DNA from: Plasmodiophora brassicae
Taxonomy: Eukaryota; Endomyxa; Phytomyxea; Plasmodiophorida; Plasmodiophoridae
DNA: 64,000 nucleotides
NCBI GenBank assembly: GCA_039704465.1
Contig: JASFAU010000008.1
Span: forward strand, 186,001 to 250,000
Direction of reading: 5' to 3'
In this document: one piece after another, positions 1 to 12,438 of the stretch
Layout: each line of letters opens with the position of its first letter
Position numbering within the stretch: the first letter of the stretch is position 1
The notes under the pieces: model-generated
What the model saw: the letters and a program-made list of their open reading frames with translations, nothing else
What the model was told of the DNA's origin: nothing
Databases searched by the model: none
Made by a program: the position numbers and the translations under genes

Positions 1-3000
1 ATGTACTTCTCAATGTCGTCGATGCGCCTGACGAGTCTGTCCTGTGTCGCGAGCAAATCGACCGGATGGACGCTGACGACGCTCGGCAGCATTTCGGCGA
101 ACGACTTGATGCGGTCGCCCAGGCGCCCGTTCGATGCGACAACCCCGCCGTCATACGTGAGCAGTGTGCCACACCAGACGTTGTGGCGAATGGCGTACTG
201 CTTGAACGACATCGCGTCCTGGTACGTGTCCATGACCTCGAACCCTTGGAGGAAGTTGCCGCAGACCTTCTCGAACACTTTGTCGTCGACTTGCGGATGT
301 TTCCGGACGAGCGAGGACAGCGGTCGTGGGTCCCGACCCGACCAGGTCTTACGAGGCCCACGAGATTTCATCCAGGGCGGGTCACGTTGTGTCCGACGCG
401 GTGACCTCATCGATGACTGCCACGGGAGCGTCAGACCGGACGAAGACCAGCATGACACTTGTGCGGTACTGTTACCAGATCGAAATGGGCGTTCGGGCGT
501 AACGACGTGGAGGCGGATGCCGAGATCTGCGTGTAGATGGCACCATTGAGGTTGCCTGGGCCCAGGGCGTGCGTAACGAGGCGGGCATCCTCCCGGTTGG
601 CACACGTGATGCACTGGCCGACGATCGCAGCGAAGTTCGGGACGCGCCTGTAGACATTGTAGTTAGGCGGGCGGGGCATCTCGTAGGACATCTCCTTGAT
701 CTTCTGATGAACAGCCCCGAGCTCCAGCCGGGCTTCGCTCAGCATCAGAAAGGAGTCAAACTGCTGTCCAGCGGGGCAGTGCTGCACGCTGATGACCTGG
801 ATACGATCTCGAAGACTCAGCATGTTGTAATTCTTCTCCTCGTACAGGCTAGCGACGCGTGTCAGTTCGGCCTGCAACTTGCGAATCTCCTCCTTCAGCA
901 GGGCCTCTTGCGCCTTCAACGCTGAGTGCTCACTCTGTTCTTGCGCATCCGGGGAATAGAAGAATCTCAACGATGCCGGCTGAATATTCGGGTGCGAATG
1001 CAGCTTGAACATGAGGGTGTGACTTCCGGATGGCAGGTTGGCGTTTGGGTTGATCCGGAGGCCGACGATGACTATCGAGTCGCCAGCAGCAGAGAGGGAC
1101 AGCCTGGGTTTGCACAGAGGAGTGCCGCCGTAATCCTTCACCTGAAACACACCACCAGTCTCGATAAGATGCCCAAATTGCCACCGGATGCGACTCAGGA
1201 CGAACCACACATGCGAGCTGCTCTTTGGCGGATTCGTCCATCGGATCACCAGTCAGGTTGTTGAACCTGTCCGCAAAGTACAACGATATGACATCGGGAA
1301 TGGCACTGCGGGAGTCCGTTGCCTGGGCCTGAGAGTCCGAAGAACCGCCGCCGTTCGAGCGCGCAATGAGCCTAAATGGTTGGCATGGGACAACCCTGAG
1401 CACGCCGGTCGATCGCGTAATCGTTCTCTCGTTGACATCAGGGAGTAGCTCGAGGACGGACTCGTCGCTTTCGTTGTAGCTGCGATAATCGGCGCTTAGA
1501 AACCACGAGGTTCACCGAATGCGCATGATACGTACTGGACGATCAGCTCGAACTGTGTGACATGCTGGATTCTGCCATGAGGACAGAACCTGAACACTGT
1601 CGCGTCGGCACCTCCTACGGCTACAACCTCGTACAGGTCATCAGCGGGCGTTTCGGTGGAATCTCCTACAGGGTTGGTCAGCAACCATCGTCGCATCAAA
1701 ACGACGGGCAAGACGTACGAAGTTGTGACAGCCACAGGTTCCGAAGAATTTCATGATGCGAAAGCAGGTCGATCCGCTGGCCTCGACAGTCGACGAGGTG
1801 GCCCTGAATAACGGGCAACGGGTCTTCGGCGCGGATCGCAGTCTGGACAGGCTCGAGGACAATCCCACAGACCTGTCGTAGCCATGGCTGCGGGGCGGAA
1901 CGAATCAGCAACAGAGAGAGAAGATGCAAACCGCACCTGTCAACGTACCCTGATCGAGACAAAACGAAGGACATATGGCTGAATGCAATCTCTTCGGTTC
2001 GATGCCCTGTGCTCGATAGTCACCGCGACGCTTTCACCATTGCTTGGCGAGGCGATTAAAACGGAATGTGTGTTGATGCAGCCCGAACCCGCTCGTGATG
2101 ACAGGACTTTGCCATAATCGCAGGACACAGACGTAGACAGGTCGCTCGACAGAATGGCACCGGCGGCATCGCACACATGGACTGTTACATCCAGCTTGCA
2201 TCGCGAGTAAATGGGAACGTCGACGATGACCTCCTCAGAGCCAACGTCCTGAATAAACGACTGCTCTGGCGCGATTCCTGGGAATTTCACAATGAAGTGA
2301 TGTGGAGGACCTAGCCATAAATGATTGTCAATGAATGAAGACACAGGCAGTCTTTTGAATACCGTACCTTCTACAAGCTCGAACTTGGCGGTCTTCGGGC
2401 AATCCGGGGCGCCGTCGACCTGGACGACGTAGCCTGCTTTGGCAGCACCAACAAGAACGCGACCGGGGAACGTCATTACAGCACCGTCAATGTGCCGCTC
2501 GGTGTCTCCAGTGGCCAGCAGTTCAGGAAAGGTAACCGAGAGGGTGCGCAGCAGATCGTCATCGGCGACCGCATTGTCATACTTGTCTTGGAGGATGACT
2601 TGGAGGGCGTTGCCCATTGGAACGCCACAGGTGAGAGCCCGCTGAACCGAAATGCGAACGTGGTCCACGACGTCGGCAACCAGGGAGACTTTCAACGGAA
2701 ACGTTAGCCGCGTCGGCGCCGCTGAATCGTCGTCGTCGCTGTCAAGCATCGCCGACCCGATATCCAGTGCCGTCATCAGCGTGTAGGCACCGGTCCGGGT
2801 CGTGGTTGGGAACTGGAACCCAGGAGAAATAACGCCGTCCGCTGTCAGGTCATGCCGCTCACCGTTAAACTCGACTGTGCACGAGGCGAGTAGCGACGCC
2901 GGATATGGCGTGGCGACCCGGGAACCGTTCTCATGTGTCAGGATGACCTTGAGGCAATGAGTAGAGCCGACCACGACAGGATCGCCCTCAGCAACGTCGG

Positions 3001-6000
3001 CCAGAGTGACTGCGAACGAGGCAATTTCGTCGCCCGGAGTGACAACCAGCTCGATGCACACGTCCTCGCTTTCGGGGCCAGACCCTCGCAGCCGGCTTTT
3101 ATCCCTTTCGAATTCAAGCCGGATGGTCATCAGCAGACGTTCCTGCCCACTGTTGACGCGGATCGCCGGTACATGAATTGCCCCATTCGTTGTTGCGATG
3201 ACGCTGGAAGCACGCAACAGGAGAGGTTTCGCCATTCGCCATCGGTTCAACCGTGCACGAGAGTCATTGACATGCAGCGAAATGCCTTTGACGGCTGGTG
3301 ACGAAGAGCACGGCATACGAAACCGATCGTAAAGTTGCAAGTCCAGTGGCGGCAGCCGTGTGCCGCTGCGAAGAGTAATCGGTTCAGAAGGTGGCTCAAC
3401 GCCAGGTGGCCATCCGATCGAGAAAGGTTCCCCACCGGCGACAGATACGGGTAGTTTTCCGATCAGATCATCACAATAGTAGACGTCGAGGGACGTAACA
3501 TTTGATACGTCCACCGTTTGCTGCGAAGCAGGGTCCTTCGGATCAAGGCGAACCTTTGTTATCAGCACACGGTCCGCGTCGCAGATGAAGCGCGACGATC
3601 GAACATCAACGACACCGTGTCGAAGGCTGAGAAGTCTCATCATGTCGTCGTCCGGAAGGCATTTGTTTTTATACCTGGAAACATGAAGTCAGACGACGAG
3701 CGCTGATAGGGGCACATTACGGATAAGCAACCTGTCCAGAACAACAATCGCGGCCTTATCCTGCGATTCACATCCAAGGCCCAGGTGCATGACAGGAAGA
3801 GCGTAGGACTTCTTTCTGATGCTGTCCGTCTCCTGATCGACGATACGAAGCATGGCAGGCTTGTCCGCGACGACTTCGAACTCGTAAACATCAGTGTCAA
3901 CGCCCTGGCCATCAACTCCTTTACAGTTGAGTAGCTTGAATTGAACGCGGAACCGGCCGACTTTGTTGAACGGCGTCCCGATCTCCCAGAAACTGAACAC
4001 CTTGTTCTTTGCTTCGCCCGATTTCGATATCTCATCCCCGAACATTTTAAACTGCCTCTTGTCGGTATCGAACTTGCTGATGCATTGCTTCAGTTTCAGC
4101 AGTTGGCGAGTGAACGGAATATGGTGGAGCATGGCCGGGGGCGTCCCGCCATTCAAGACGCGGATGTCAGTGTTTGGAAAAACATAACCGGCCTTAACCT
4201 TGGATGGCGGTTGACCAGGAGGCGAAATGACGACCTCCAGTCGAGCCGGATACTTGGACTTCGCGGTCGTCAGGCACTGCTCGTAAGCAGATTGAATTGC
4301 ACTCTCCGTGGCAGCCTTATCAATAGAGCGCAATTGAACTAATAGCAGAACAATGAGCGAGGGCATTCGAACACGGAAGAAGACAGGTTACCCCGTTGGA
4401 TATGATTAGGATACCGCATTTCGGGAAGCCGCTGCGCGATACATCCCGGGCCTGACCTGCCGTCGCTGACAGTGATCCGCTCTGGCTGTTCTTCGAACGA
4501 ACCCTCTCCACATGGACGCTTACGAAACTTAACGACTCGATAGAACTGCGCTGGCTCGTTCGTCGTTGCCAACGTCTGAATAATGTCACCTGTTCGAATC
4601 ACTCGACTTTGCGACCCTGGGTTTGCGATTGCCATTTCCGAGTAGAAGACCCAACTGTGCAGAACTACAATGAGCAGATGGATCGCCCAATTGACAAGGG
4701 GAATACATACGATGGCCTGATCTCTCCAGCCTCGTACGGTATTCTGCAGCGAAATTCGAGTTCTCGGTCGAATTCGACATGGCAACTTCTGACCCACTCA
4801 GCGAACTGGTCGCGGATCGGCACCACCAGGTTGCGAGTCTCCCGACCGACCAGGGCGTATGGCCGCTGTCCTGGCTCAAAGGCTCGCGCGACGACATCGG
4901 GGCCTTCGAGCATACTTTTCACGTCTTCAGTGAAGACCCCTTTGGTGTTCGTCAGGTTCCACCGCGAGTCGAAGAAGAGAGCACCCCGCAATCTGTAACG
5001 ACAGCGCGCCAGCTCTTTTACAAATGCGCCCTGCATCCACGAGGGCAACCAGTCGACGGTCGTCATTGGAATCAAACGTCCTGCTCAGCGGTCAGACACG
5101 ACCACCGGATTTTCGAGCCAGGTCATTGCCAATACCTTGCCACCAGCACGAAAATATTGGATACTTTTCTAATGCTGGTAACTGAGGCTCTTCCGACGCC
5201 GGCGTCTCTCCCGTTCCACCATCGGCAATATCGTTGTATGTGTCCTAACGCACCTTCAGTGAACGACAACACGAACCTGACAACCGTTACGAACAGTTGA
5301 GAGGATCGCACCCAGCGTTTCCTCATTAACAAACGGAAAGTAGCCGATAGTCCCAAATACAGCCGACGGAGGATTGCTTGTGATAAGCTCAAACGTGAAT
5401 GTAGACTGTTGTTCACGGAGGAGTTTGGCCTCGAGATCGTCCACTTCCCTAATGGGACGAAGCAATCATTAGAGGATCATATTGACAGTAGCAGTGACAC
5501 GTCCTACGTCAGTTCCCAGGACTGCCGGCCGACAGTCAGACCGATGGAGATCGACCCTCCAATACTCGACGTAATTGCAGGGTGGTCGTGGAGATAGTAA
5601 TGGTATACGTGGGCGAGACTCTTCGCCACAGATTCGGCGTGCTCCTCAAACCGCGAGACATATGCCTCCGTAATGTCAGCCACGATGACGTACGTGAACG
5701 ACGGAGGCCGTTCCTCGTCTTGGACCAGGCCCTGGATATAGGGAAACGAAGGCAGGTCTTTGAGGATGAGTGATTCGGCAAGAGACCCGCTTGGATGGGT
5801 CCTGATACTCTTTTCCCAGCAGTCCTTGCCCATCGTCTTGAATTCGTCAACAATGTCACGGCTTACATGGAATTCGCGGATCTGGACGTCTGTCACATCG
5901 ACAATAGCCAAATGAAATAGGATGATTACTGACATCATCGCTGCAGGATTGCTTCGTGAGAACGTAGAGTTGCGAACCCAGATGAAAAGCACTGGTCTTC

Positions 6001-6684
6001 GCGCCTACGCCAAACTTGCTGATTCCGGCATTCCTGTCGAATGATTCCGTATCAGAGAAAGCGTTGCGTACAGGGAAATGGGCCTTACAGCCGTAATGGA
6101 TTCTCATAGAACTCTTCCATACTGTCCTGTTTCGGCTCAATTCCACGAGCTTCGGGGCTAAGCGCGTACGTGGCGAACTCGGCCAACGTGCTGAAGTCCA
6201 TCCCCTGTTTCAGGGCACGTCACAAACCGACTGGACAGTTACGTCAGGATGCCCTTACGCATCCGTTATCCCTACACGTATCGGTTAGAGCATGTTCTAT
6301 GACGGTGCCATGATCGCGCTGGCATTACCGAATGACGAGGATGGAGTTGTCGCCACAACGTTCGAAATGGATCGAAATGCGCCCGGGAGACGCCCCAGGC
6401 TCCTGGCGCTGACAGATCGCCGCCAGCGAATTGTCGACGAACTCGCAGATCGCGTATGGCAACGGGCTCTTGCCTTTATCGGCAAAGTAGGAGAAGTTCC
6501 CCGCCTGACAGTGTGTTCCACCGTCACCGACCAGCTCGACACCACACCACAATGCGAGGCGCCGCCCACCCACCTGCGTCATGACCGCCGGCGACGGCGT
6601 CATATTGATCCTGGTGATGAACGACGACCGCCGGTCCCCATCGGACGGGGTCGACGACGTCGCGGGCGGTGGCGGCGGCGGCAT
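1..6684 (-). CDS. SMCHD1: SMCHD1/GMI1-like GHKL ATPase with SMC hinge domain (partial, 3' end outside window)
   Basis: Non-canonical SMC-family protein, probably a chromatin or DNA-repair ATPase. Reading down the minus strand, the N-terminus near 6684 has a proline run, then a Bergerat-fold N-box (PLPYAICEFVDNSLAA, about 6450-6500), then a glycine-rich lid motif (GISKFGVGAKTSAFHLG, about 6000-6030), a region ending LAHVYHYYLHDHP (about 5590-5620), an insert with GRLIPMTTVDW (about 5060), long beta-rich Ig-like stretches (4366-3689 and 3643-1940), a coiled coil (about 900), and a split hinge domain (about 720-440 and 330-70, including LLTYDGGVVASNGRLGDRI). The order GHKL ATPase, Ig-like linker, coiled coil, hinge is that of animal SMCHD1 and plant GMI1. 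Many short introns; one at 3675-3720 is clear (GTAATG donor, CTGAC branch site). The start at 6684 is the first Met before the N-box; an upstream exon cannot be excluded. Confidence 0.85.
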
Positions 6685-7242
6685 CGCTCCGCGCGGCAGC
6701 TCCGCAGTTCTGGGAGCGCCGCCGCCCAGGCGCCTCCTCCTGCTGCTGCTGCTGCTGCTGCTGCCTCTACCTTGGCGTCAAGCGTCCAAACCTGCAGAGA
6801 CCCTGAGTCGGGATGTCCCGCCCCATCTCGTTGGGACATGCGTGCGTTATCCCCCAGGCCGGGATGCATGTCCTGATTGTATTGTACAACCGTCACTGCA
6901 GTATGGTCGGCCAGCCGCGTGTCGACCTGTTCCACGTTGGTGATCACGCCGGGTGCCCGGGTTGCATCCGTCGCCATCACGTCCTCTGTGACATCCACAG
7001 CTGTCCAATCCGAATTTGTTGTATGCGACGACAGCGGATGGCGTTGACCCTGGTTGTTGACGCTGTGCGAAACGATAATTTCTTGGTCTGGCATTCGGTC
7101 GCAACCCTTCAAAAGTGCATGCTCGCCAGAGACATGGACTCCCCGATGTCACATGGAGATCGAACCGGTGTACCGATAATGTTCACAAACGGTGCCGCTA
7201 CTGGCGAGTAAATAGGGCGAACCGCCCGTACTGTTCAGCGTG
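6685..7242. other. Intergenic region between divergent SMCHD1-like and 7TM genes
   Basis: About 560 bases with no recognised gene. A CTG/CAG run lies at about 6735-6766. A 170-codon minus-strand frame crosses the region (7112-6600) and overlaps the SMCHD1-like N-terminus in another frame; it has no family resemblance and is not called. The last 70 bases resemble the DNA just upstream of the second 7TM gene at 8750-8800 (shared GTGTACCG and GAGTAAA motifs), so it probably holds the duplicated promoter. Confidence 0.5.
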
Positions 7243-8682
7243 ATGCCTTCCATTGTGGCCGCCACCACATCCGTGCTGATGCTGGTGGCTGGGCTGCCAG
7301 CATTGTCAGCTATGCTGACGATCTCCAGGGCAGGTGCCGCAGACGAACACCTTCCCAGCACTCCATTCCTGCTTGGGAACCTGTCGTTCACGTCTGTCAC
7401 CGCTCGGTCTGTTCTCCGGGTTCCAGCCGACAGCACTCGGCAGGTTGCCGAGCCCGATGTGGTCGCACGACGCCTGGCCGACATATCGCCTGTACCATTG
7501 TCGCAGGTTTTCCTCCTGGTCGAGTTCCAAGACTCGTACGATGTGACGTTGCTGACTGCGATCTGTGCTCGAAGCCAGTGCCCAGGCGTGCTGGTCGGCA
7601 ACTGCGACGGGTCATCGCGGGCCTATTTCACCTGGATGGCAACACCTGGTCCTTCTGTTCCATGCGTTGCTATCACGTCAACAGTGACAGCCAGGGTTCT
7701 CGATTTCGTCTCCAACGCGACGACCGGGTCGTTTGTAGTGACGCCTGAAGGTGCCGATCCCGGTTGGGAGGTGCTTCGAGGGAGTACGTGGCTAATGGCG
7801 ATTGCTGCTGCCTTGTACCTTGCGCTTGCACTGTTTGCCGTATTCAAGGGCATCTCCTTTACCATTGATGGCGCCTGCCGCCTGTTGAAGTTCTCCGATG
7901 TACCCAAGGCTGAGCTATATATCGTATGCCTGCACTTCGCGTCTGCGACTGTCGACTTTCTCACGTTTCTGAATTTCGCTGCGTTCGACTCACGAGGCTT
8001 TTCCTATCGGACGCAAGTCCTTTTATCGGAACTGAGCAACCCGTTGAACATGGCGTCAACGGTTACGCTGGCGATTCTGCTTCGTGAAGCGGCGCAGGTC
8101 GGAACGCAAACCGTGCGCCAGCGTCTTTCCAGGATGATTATGTATAGCGTGGCGGTGGTGTTGCTGGTTGCGTCCCTCGTCGTCTTTGTCGCAGAGTTCG
8201 TTACGTTGCGCCGTTCTGCCGGCGACTCGCTCACGGCAGGCCTGGCGACGATCAACAGCCTCTGTGCAACGGTCTATTTTACATGTTTCGGATACGCAAC
8301 GGCCAAGCGGCTCCTGCGAATGAAGGGAGCGTTGCCAGAGGAACACATCCAGCGACGTCGACGGTTTGCTCTGCGTTTGGCCCATAGCGGACTATGGGGC
8401 TTCGTCACTGTCCTGGGCATGATCGGGATCCTGGCAACCACAGCAAGTAACGGGAGCTTCGCGACCTTCTGGATGCTGTACGGCCTGATTGCCACCTCAA
8501 GTGCCATCACCCGCGCCCTGGAGCTATCGGCATTCGCCCCGATCGGTCAGCAATGCATGCTCGCTCGTGTCCAGGGCTTCCGGGTGTACTTTCGCACGAG
8601 ACCGTCTCCAAGATGGGCTCCCAGCAATACCGTCTGTGTCCAGCCCTCGTCCCGCCATATGGCCGGCGCTCTGCCGACGTAG
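7243..8682 (+). CDS. Putative seven-helix membrane protein with secreted PA-like ectodomain, paralogue A
   Basis: I do not recognise a named family. The single uninterrupted frame encodes an N-terminal signal peptide (SVLMLVAGLPALSAM), an ectodomain of about 150 residues, then seven hydrophobic segments (about residues 185-205, 225-245, 260-285, 300-322, 335-360, 385-405, 410-435). The ectodomain centre (SQCPGVLVGNCDG followed by VPCVAI) resembles the protease-associated fold. Cys residues are conserved with paralogues B (8820-10223) and C (21610-23013). A basic loop with RRRRF lies between helices 5 and 6. Topology (large outside N-terminus, seven helices) is receptor-like, but no G-protein-coupled receptor signature is visible. 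The carboxyl tail differs from B and C, suggesting a drifted 3' end. ATG at 7243 is chosen because it aligns with the starts of B and C. Confidence 0.75.
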   Translation: MPSIVAATTSVLMLVAGLPALSAMLTISRAGAADEHLPSTPFLLGNLSFTSVTARSVLRVPADSTRQVAEPDVVARRLADISPVPLSQVFLLVEFQDSYDVTLLTAICARSQCPGVLVGNCDGSSRAYFTWMATPGPSVPCVAITSTVTARVLDFVSNATTGSFVVTPEGADPGWEVLRGSTWLMAIAAALYLALALFAVFKGISFTIDGACRLLKFSDVPKAELYIVCLHFASATVDFLTFLNFAAFDSRGFSYRTQVLLSELSNPLNMASTVTLAILLREAAQVGTQTVRQRLSRMIMYSVAVVLLVASLVVFVAEFVTLRRSAGDSLTAGLATINSLCATVYFTCFGYATAKRLLRMKGALPEEHIQRRRRFALRLAHSGLWGFVTVLGMIGILATTASNGSFATFWMLYGLIATSSAITRALELSAFAPIGQQCMLARVQGFRVYFRTRPSPRWAPSNTVCVQPSSRHMAGALPT

Positions 8683-8819
8683 GGCCGACGAGCACTGCCC
8701 TGGATGAGCGTTTCTCCTGTCCTATGTTAGGCCGTTATATAAATTACATTGGGTCGATTCCGTGTACCGGTAACGTAGCGGCCGAGTAAACAGTCGAACT
8801 CGTACAGAGTTTGGCCTAG

Positions 8820-10223
8820 ATGGCGTCTAGGACTGCGGCCGTCATCACGTCCGTCCTTACACTGGTGGCGGGGCTGCCAGCGGCATGGGCCACGATAACA
8901 ATCTCCAGGGCGGACGGCTCAAATGAGCACCTTCCCAGCACTCCGTTCTTTCACGGGAACGCGTCGTTTGCCCCGGCCGCCGCTCGGTCTGTTCTCCGAA
9001 TACCAGCTGAAGTCATGCTGAGTGCCAACCCCAGCGCAATCGTAGAACGCCTGGCGCGCATGTCTGCCGTACCGCTGACGCAGGCCTTCCTCTTGGTCAT
9101 GTACCAAGACTCGTACAACCTGGCATTGTTCACAGACGTGTGCGCCCAATGTCAGTGCCCAGGAGTCCTGGTTGGTAACCTGGACGGGACGACGTCGACT
9201 TATTTCACCTGGATGGGGGCGCCGAACCTTCGTGTCCCCTGCGTGGTGGTCTCATCAACAGTGACTGCGAACATCCAGGCTTCGTCTTCAAACGTGTCGA
9301 CATCGTACGCGATGACACCTGAGGGTGCGGATCCTGGCTGGGTTGTCCTGCAAACGAGTACGTGGCTGATGGCGGTTGCCGCTGCCCTGTACCATGCCCT
9401 TGCGCTGCTTGCCACCTTCAAAGGCGTCGCGTTCGTCGTCGACGGCAACGGCCACCGGTTACCGCTCCGCGATGTGCCCAGGGCTCAGCTCTGTATCGTT
9501 GGCCTTCACTTCGTATCCGCGACAGCGGACCTGCTCACGTTCCTCAATTTCGCGGCCATGAACTCTCGAGGATTCCCTTACAGGACCCAGGTGTTCCTCT
9601 CTGAGCTGAGCAATCCGTTGAACACGTCGGCAACTATCGCCATGGCACTTCTGCTTCGCGAAGTATCTCAGTTCGGAACGGAAACCGTCGGCCAACGCCT
9701 TCTCAGGGCGTTCGTCTATGTTCTGGCACTGGGGCTGCTGGTCGGATCCTTCGCCGTCTATATCGATCAGATGATCACGTGGCGTCCCGCAGGCGACATT
9801 GCACTCATCATGGGGCTGGTGGCAATCAATTACTTATGCGCATCCATCTACTTCATCTGCTTTGGGTACCTGACAACCAAGCGTATCCTCCGAATGAAAG
9901 GCTCCTTGTCCGACGACGAACTTCGACGCCGACGACGATTCGCTTTGCGCCTGGTCAGTAGCGGAGTGAGCGGTCTGATCTCGCTCCTGATCATGGTGGG
10001 TATCGCGGCGACCACCGTAACCAATGGCACCTTTGCGACCTTCTGGACCTTGTATGGCCTACTTGCAATCTCAAGCGCCATCACCCGGATTCTGGAGTTG
10101 TCCGCATTCGCTCCGGTTGGCCAACGGTACATGCTCGCTCAGGTCAAGGACTGCTTCGTGTGCCGATATATTCCGTTACCGTTCACTACCACCGTCGTTA
10201 ACGTTCAGCCCGCGGCACGCTAG
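8820..10223 (+). CDS. Putative seven-helix membrane protein with secreted PA-like ectodomain, paralogue B
   Basis: Intronless 467-residue protein, tandem duplicate of the gene at 7243-8682, 137 bases downstream on the same strand. Signal peptide (VLTLVAGLPAAWATI), ectodomain with QCPGVLVGNLDG and VPCVVV, then seven hydrophobic segments starting with WLMAVAAALYHALALLATF. The segment joining helices 2 and 3 contains SELSNPLN, identical in A and conserved as SETSNPLN in C. RRRRRFALRL precedes helix 6. The helix 7 end ITRILELSAFAP is conserved in all copies. Function unknown; a cell-surface sensor or receptor is an inference from topology only. No intron is needed, unlike most neighbours. Confidence 0.8.
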   Translation: MASRTAAVITSVLTLVAGLPAAWATITISRADGSNEHLPSTPFFHGNASFAPAAARSVLRIPAEVMLSANPSAIVERLARMSAVPLTQAFLLVMYQDSYNLALFTDVCAQCQCPGVLVGNLDGTTSTYFTWMGAPNLRVPCVVVSSTVTANIQASSSNVSTSYAMTPEGADPGWVVLQTSTWLMAVAAALYHALALLATFKGVAFVVDGNGHRLPLRDVPRAQLCIVGLHFVSATADLLTFLNFAAMNSRGFPYRTQVFLSELSNPLNTSATIAMALLLREVSQFGTETVGQRLLRAFVYVLALGLLVGSFAVYIDQMITWRPAGDIALIMGLVAINYLCASIYFICFGYLTTKRILRMKGSLSDDELRRRRRFALRLVSSGVSGLISLLIMVGIAATTVTNGTFATFWTLYGLLAISSAITRILELSAFAPVGQRYMLAQVKDCFVCRYIPLPFTTTVVNVQPAAR

Positions 10224-10304
10224 ATGGGCACGCTACCTTAAGCAGATGCACCTTCCAAGTCCAGCACTACACCGAAGAATACATAATAGCATGCAGAGAA
10301 GCTC

Positions 10305-10325
10305 GTGTGTGTGTGTGTGTGTGTG
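10305..10325. repeat. (GT)n microsatellite
   Basis: About ten GT units in the short space between the 3' end of 7TM paralogue B and the convergent end of the RRM gene. Confidence 0.95.
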
Positions 10326-10403
10326 ACACGTGATGTAATGGCTCAAAGAGGCACACCAAGGTTTTACTCATGAATGCGGATATGCATCACCAACGTTCAA
10401 GCA

Positions 10404-12087
10404 TCAGGATCTGGTGGTACCGAGCTCTCTTTCGAGCGCTTCTTCATCCGCTTGAAGCTGCGCTTTGAGTTCATCATCAACGGGCGTCTGCCAAACACAG
10501 TGTCACCGACGAGGCAACAATGGCATCGAACCAGATGACCCCACCTTGGCGGCTTGGTCGATGGATCGCAGCAGGTCGTCGTCGTCACCTTCATTCAAGC
10601 CAAAGTCGCCAAGCTTCATATCGGGTGGCGCTGCGGTTGCACCCGCATCGCCGGCGTCATTCTTGACAGGTTCCACATTGGCAGCGGAATCACTAAAACG
10701 GCGACGGCGGTCAAACTCTGCTACGATCATCGTGTTACAATCTCTGAACACACCTGGCCGGTTCAACCGGTTTGGCCGCGGCTTCCTTCAGGCCGAAGAA
10801 TTCGGCGTCGTACTTGATGGGTTCCGATTTGGGAGCCGCAGCATCCGATGGGCTGGACGGCGTCGGGTTCAGCCCCAGGAAGTCCAGGTCAATGACCGTC
10901 GATTGGCGCGATGGCTTGGCATTGGTTGACCCGGCAGATGGGGCAGCACTCGCTGCGGGTGCTGATGCCTGTTGTGCCGGAGCCGCAGCGGTCTGGTTGG
11001 TCACAGGCGCCGACGTCGTTGCTGTGGTATTAGTGGACGTCATTCCCAGCTCCGCTTCAGATGCGGCAAGCGCTGCGGCGATTGGGTCCAAATCAGGTTG
11101 TGCTGGAGCGCCACCAGACGGCGATGCCGCAGATCGGCCTGCATTCGACAGGATTTCATGTACAGACGCCGGCGTTGTGGCTCCACGATCCGCCATGCCT
11201 TCGTCATAGTTCGACATGACGAAGTCTCCCTCTGACTTGTACTGCGCGTCTTCCTTGACAAACACTGCCAACACAAGTCAGGAGGCCAATCAACGAAAGC
11301 GATCCCGAGATGGACGAACGGGTGCGGCCATCGAACATGATCTCGTTCAGGGCGCTAATCGCCGCCATTGCGTCTGCCCTGCGTGCGAAAAGAACCTTCG
11401 CCATACCCATGTTCTGGCTATTGCGTTGAAACATGTTCACGTTCAGGACCGTGCCGAAACTAGACGAGGGGCCCCGTTAGAATCCAGTCACGATCGAAGG
11501 ACGCGGCACGGTCCGACCTCGAGAAGGCCGCTTTGACTTGGTCGACGCCGGTCGAGAAGCTCATGTTGCTGACGAAGACCTGCGTGCCCAGCCCTGTACG
11601 TATAGCCCGTTCGGCTTGCAGCTGGTTGGATCCAAACCCACCGGCCGACGACACCTGGACCGCCTGCCCGTTCAGCATGCTTCCGTGACGTCGGTGCTCA
11701 TCCAGCGCCTTCTCGGCCTCCTCGTACGATGAGAACTTGACAACGGCTGTCCTTGCAAACGTTCCTGCGCGAAACACTGTGTGAGGTGGCGCCGCGGCAG
11801 GACCGGACGCGAACACCGAACGCACCGTTGGGGTTGTAGTGCATGGCAACCGATCGGATTTTGGCACCGTTCTTCGACATGAGATGATGGATCTCGTTGG
11901 CTTGCGTGCCCGGCGTTAAATCGTACAGGAACAGGTCCTTGCTGCCGAGACGCGTCGTGGATCGGATCGTAGGCTGCTCGCTGGACAGCAACGACGCCGC
12001 CGCGGACGACGCGGTCGCCCCGGCTTCGGGCATGGTCGCCGCCGCCGCCGCCGCCGCATTGGACAGGAACCGACGTAGAGCCAGCAT
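10404..12087 (-). CDS. Two-RRM RNA-binding protein, possibly mitochondrial
   Basis: Minus-strand multi-exon gene. The first RRM has RNP2 as DLFLYDLTPGT (about 11930) and continues after an intron with TAVVKFSSYEEAEKALDEHR (about 11720); the second RRM has TQVFVSNMSFSTGVDQVKAAF (about 11580) and, after another intron, MAKVLFARRADAMAAI (about 11390). A long Ala/Ser/Pro-rich tail follows, including repeated L-x-FLGL/DFFGL-type short motifs (DLDFLGL, AEFFGL, LGDFGL). The start MLALRRFLSNAAAA looks like a mitochondrial presequence, which is an inference. The last exon reads TPVDDELKAQLQADEEALE and ends at a TGA at 10404-10406 if a GTGGGG donor near 10550 joins an acceptor near 10500. Role in RNA metabolism is known only at family level. 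Confidence 0.75.
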
Positions 12088-12438
12088 CGGTTGTTTGACG
12101 GTCGCCGTGCAGCAAGCAACGCTTACGGCAATGCCCCCCGCAGTGGGCCCGGCGGCGGCGGCTACAGCTCGCAGTCCGTGACATGGTCGGCGTCTCAGCG
12201 ATGACGTGGGGAACCTGAACCGTCCCATCTCCTACACAGTCCCACAGGCCGTCCCTCGTATTACCTGCCGCCATTGCATTCCTTGGCCTGGTTCGTTTCG
12301 CGGGTCGGATACGCACTACAGCGAGTCAATCACTGACCTGTCCGGGACGGTTCGCGCATGTCCAGCGGATGTATGATTTCGCGGACGATTAGCTATACGG
12401 GTCGACCTCGCCCCCCTCGCGCAGTCCTCGTTTTAGCG

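Noticed and set aside
6600..7112. 170-codon minus frame upstream of SMCHD1-like start, possibly an N-terminal exon
   Set aside because: It runs into the SMCHD1-like N-terminus in a different frame and has only low-complexity Ala and Arg runs; no splice evidence could be fixed.
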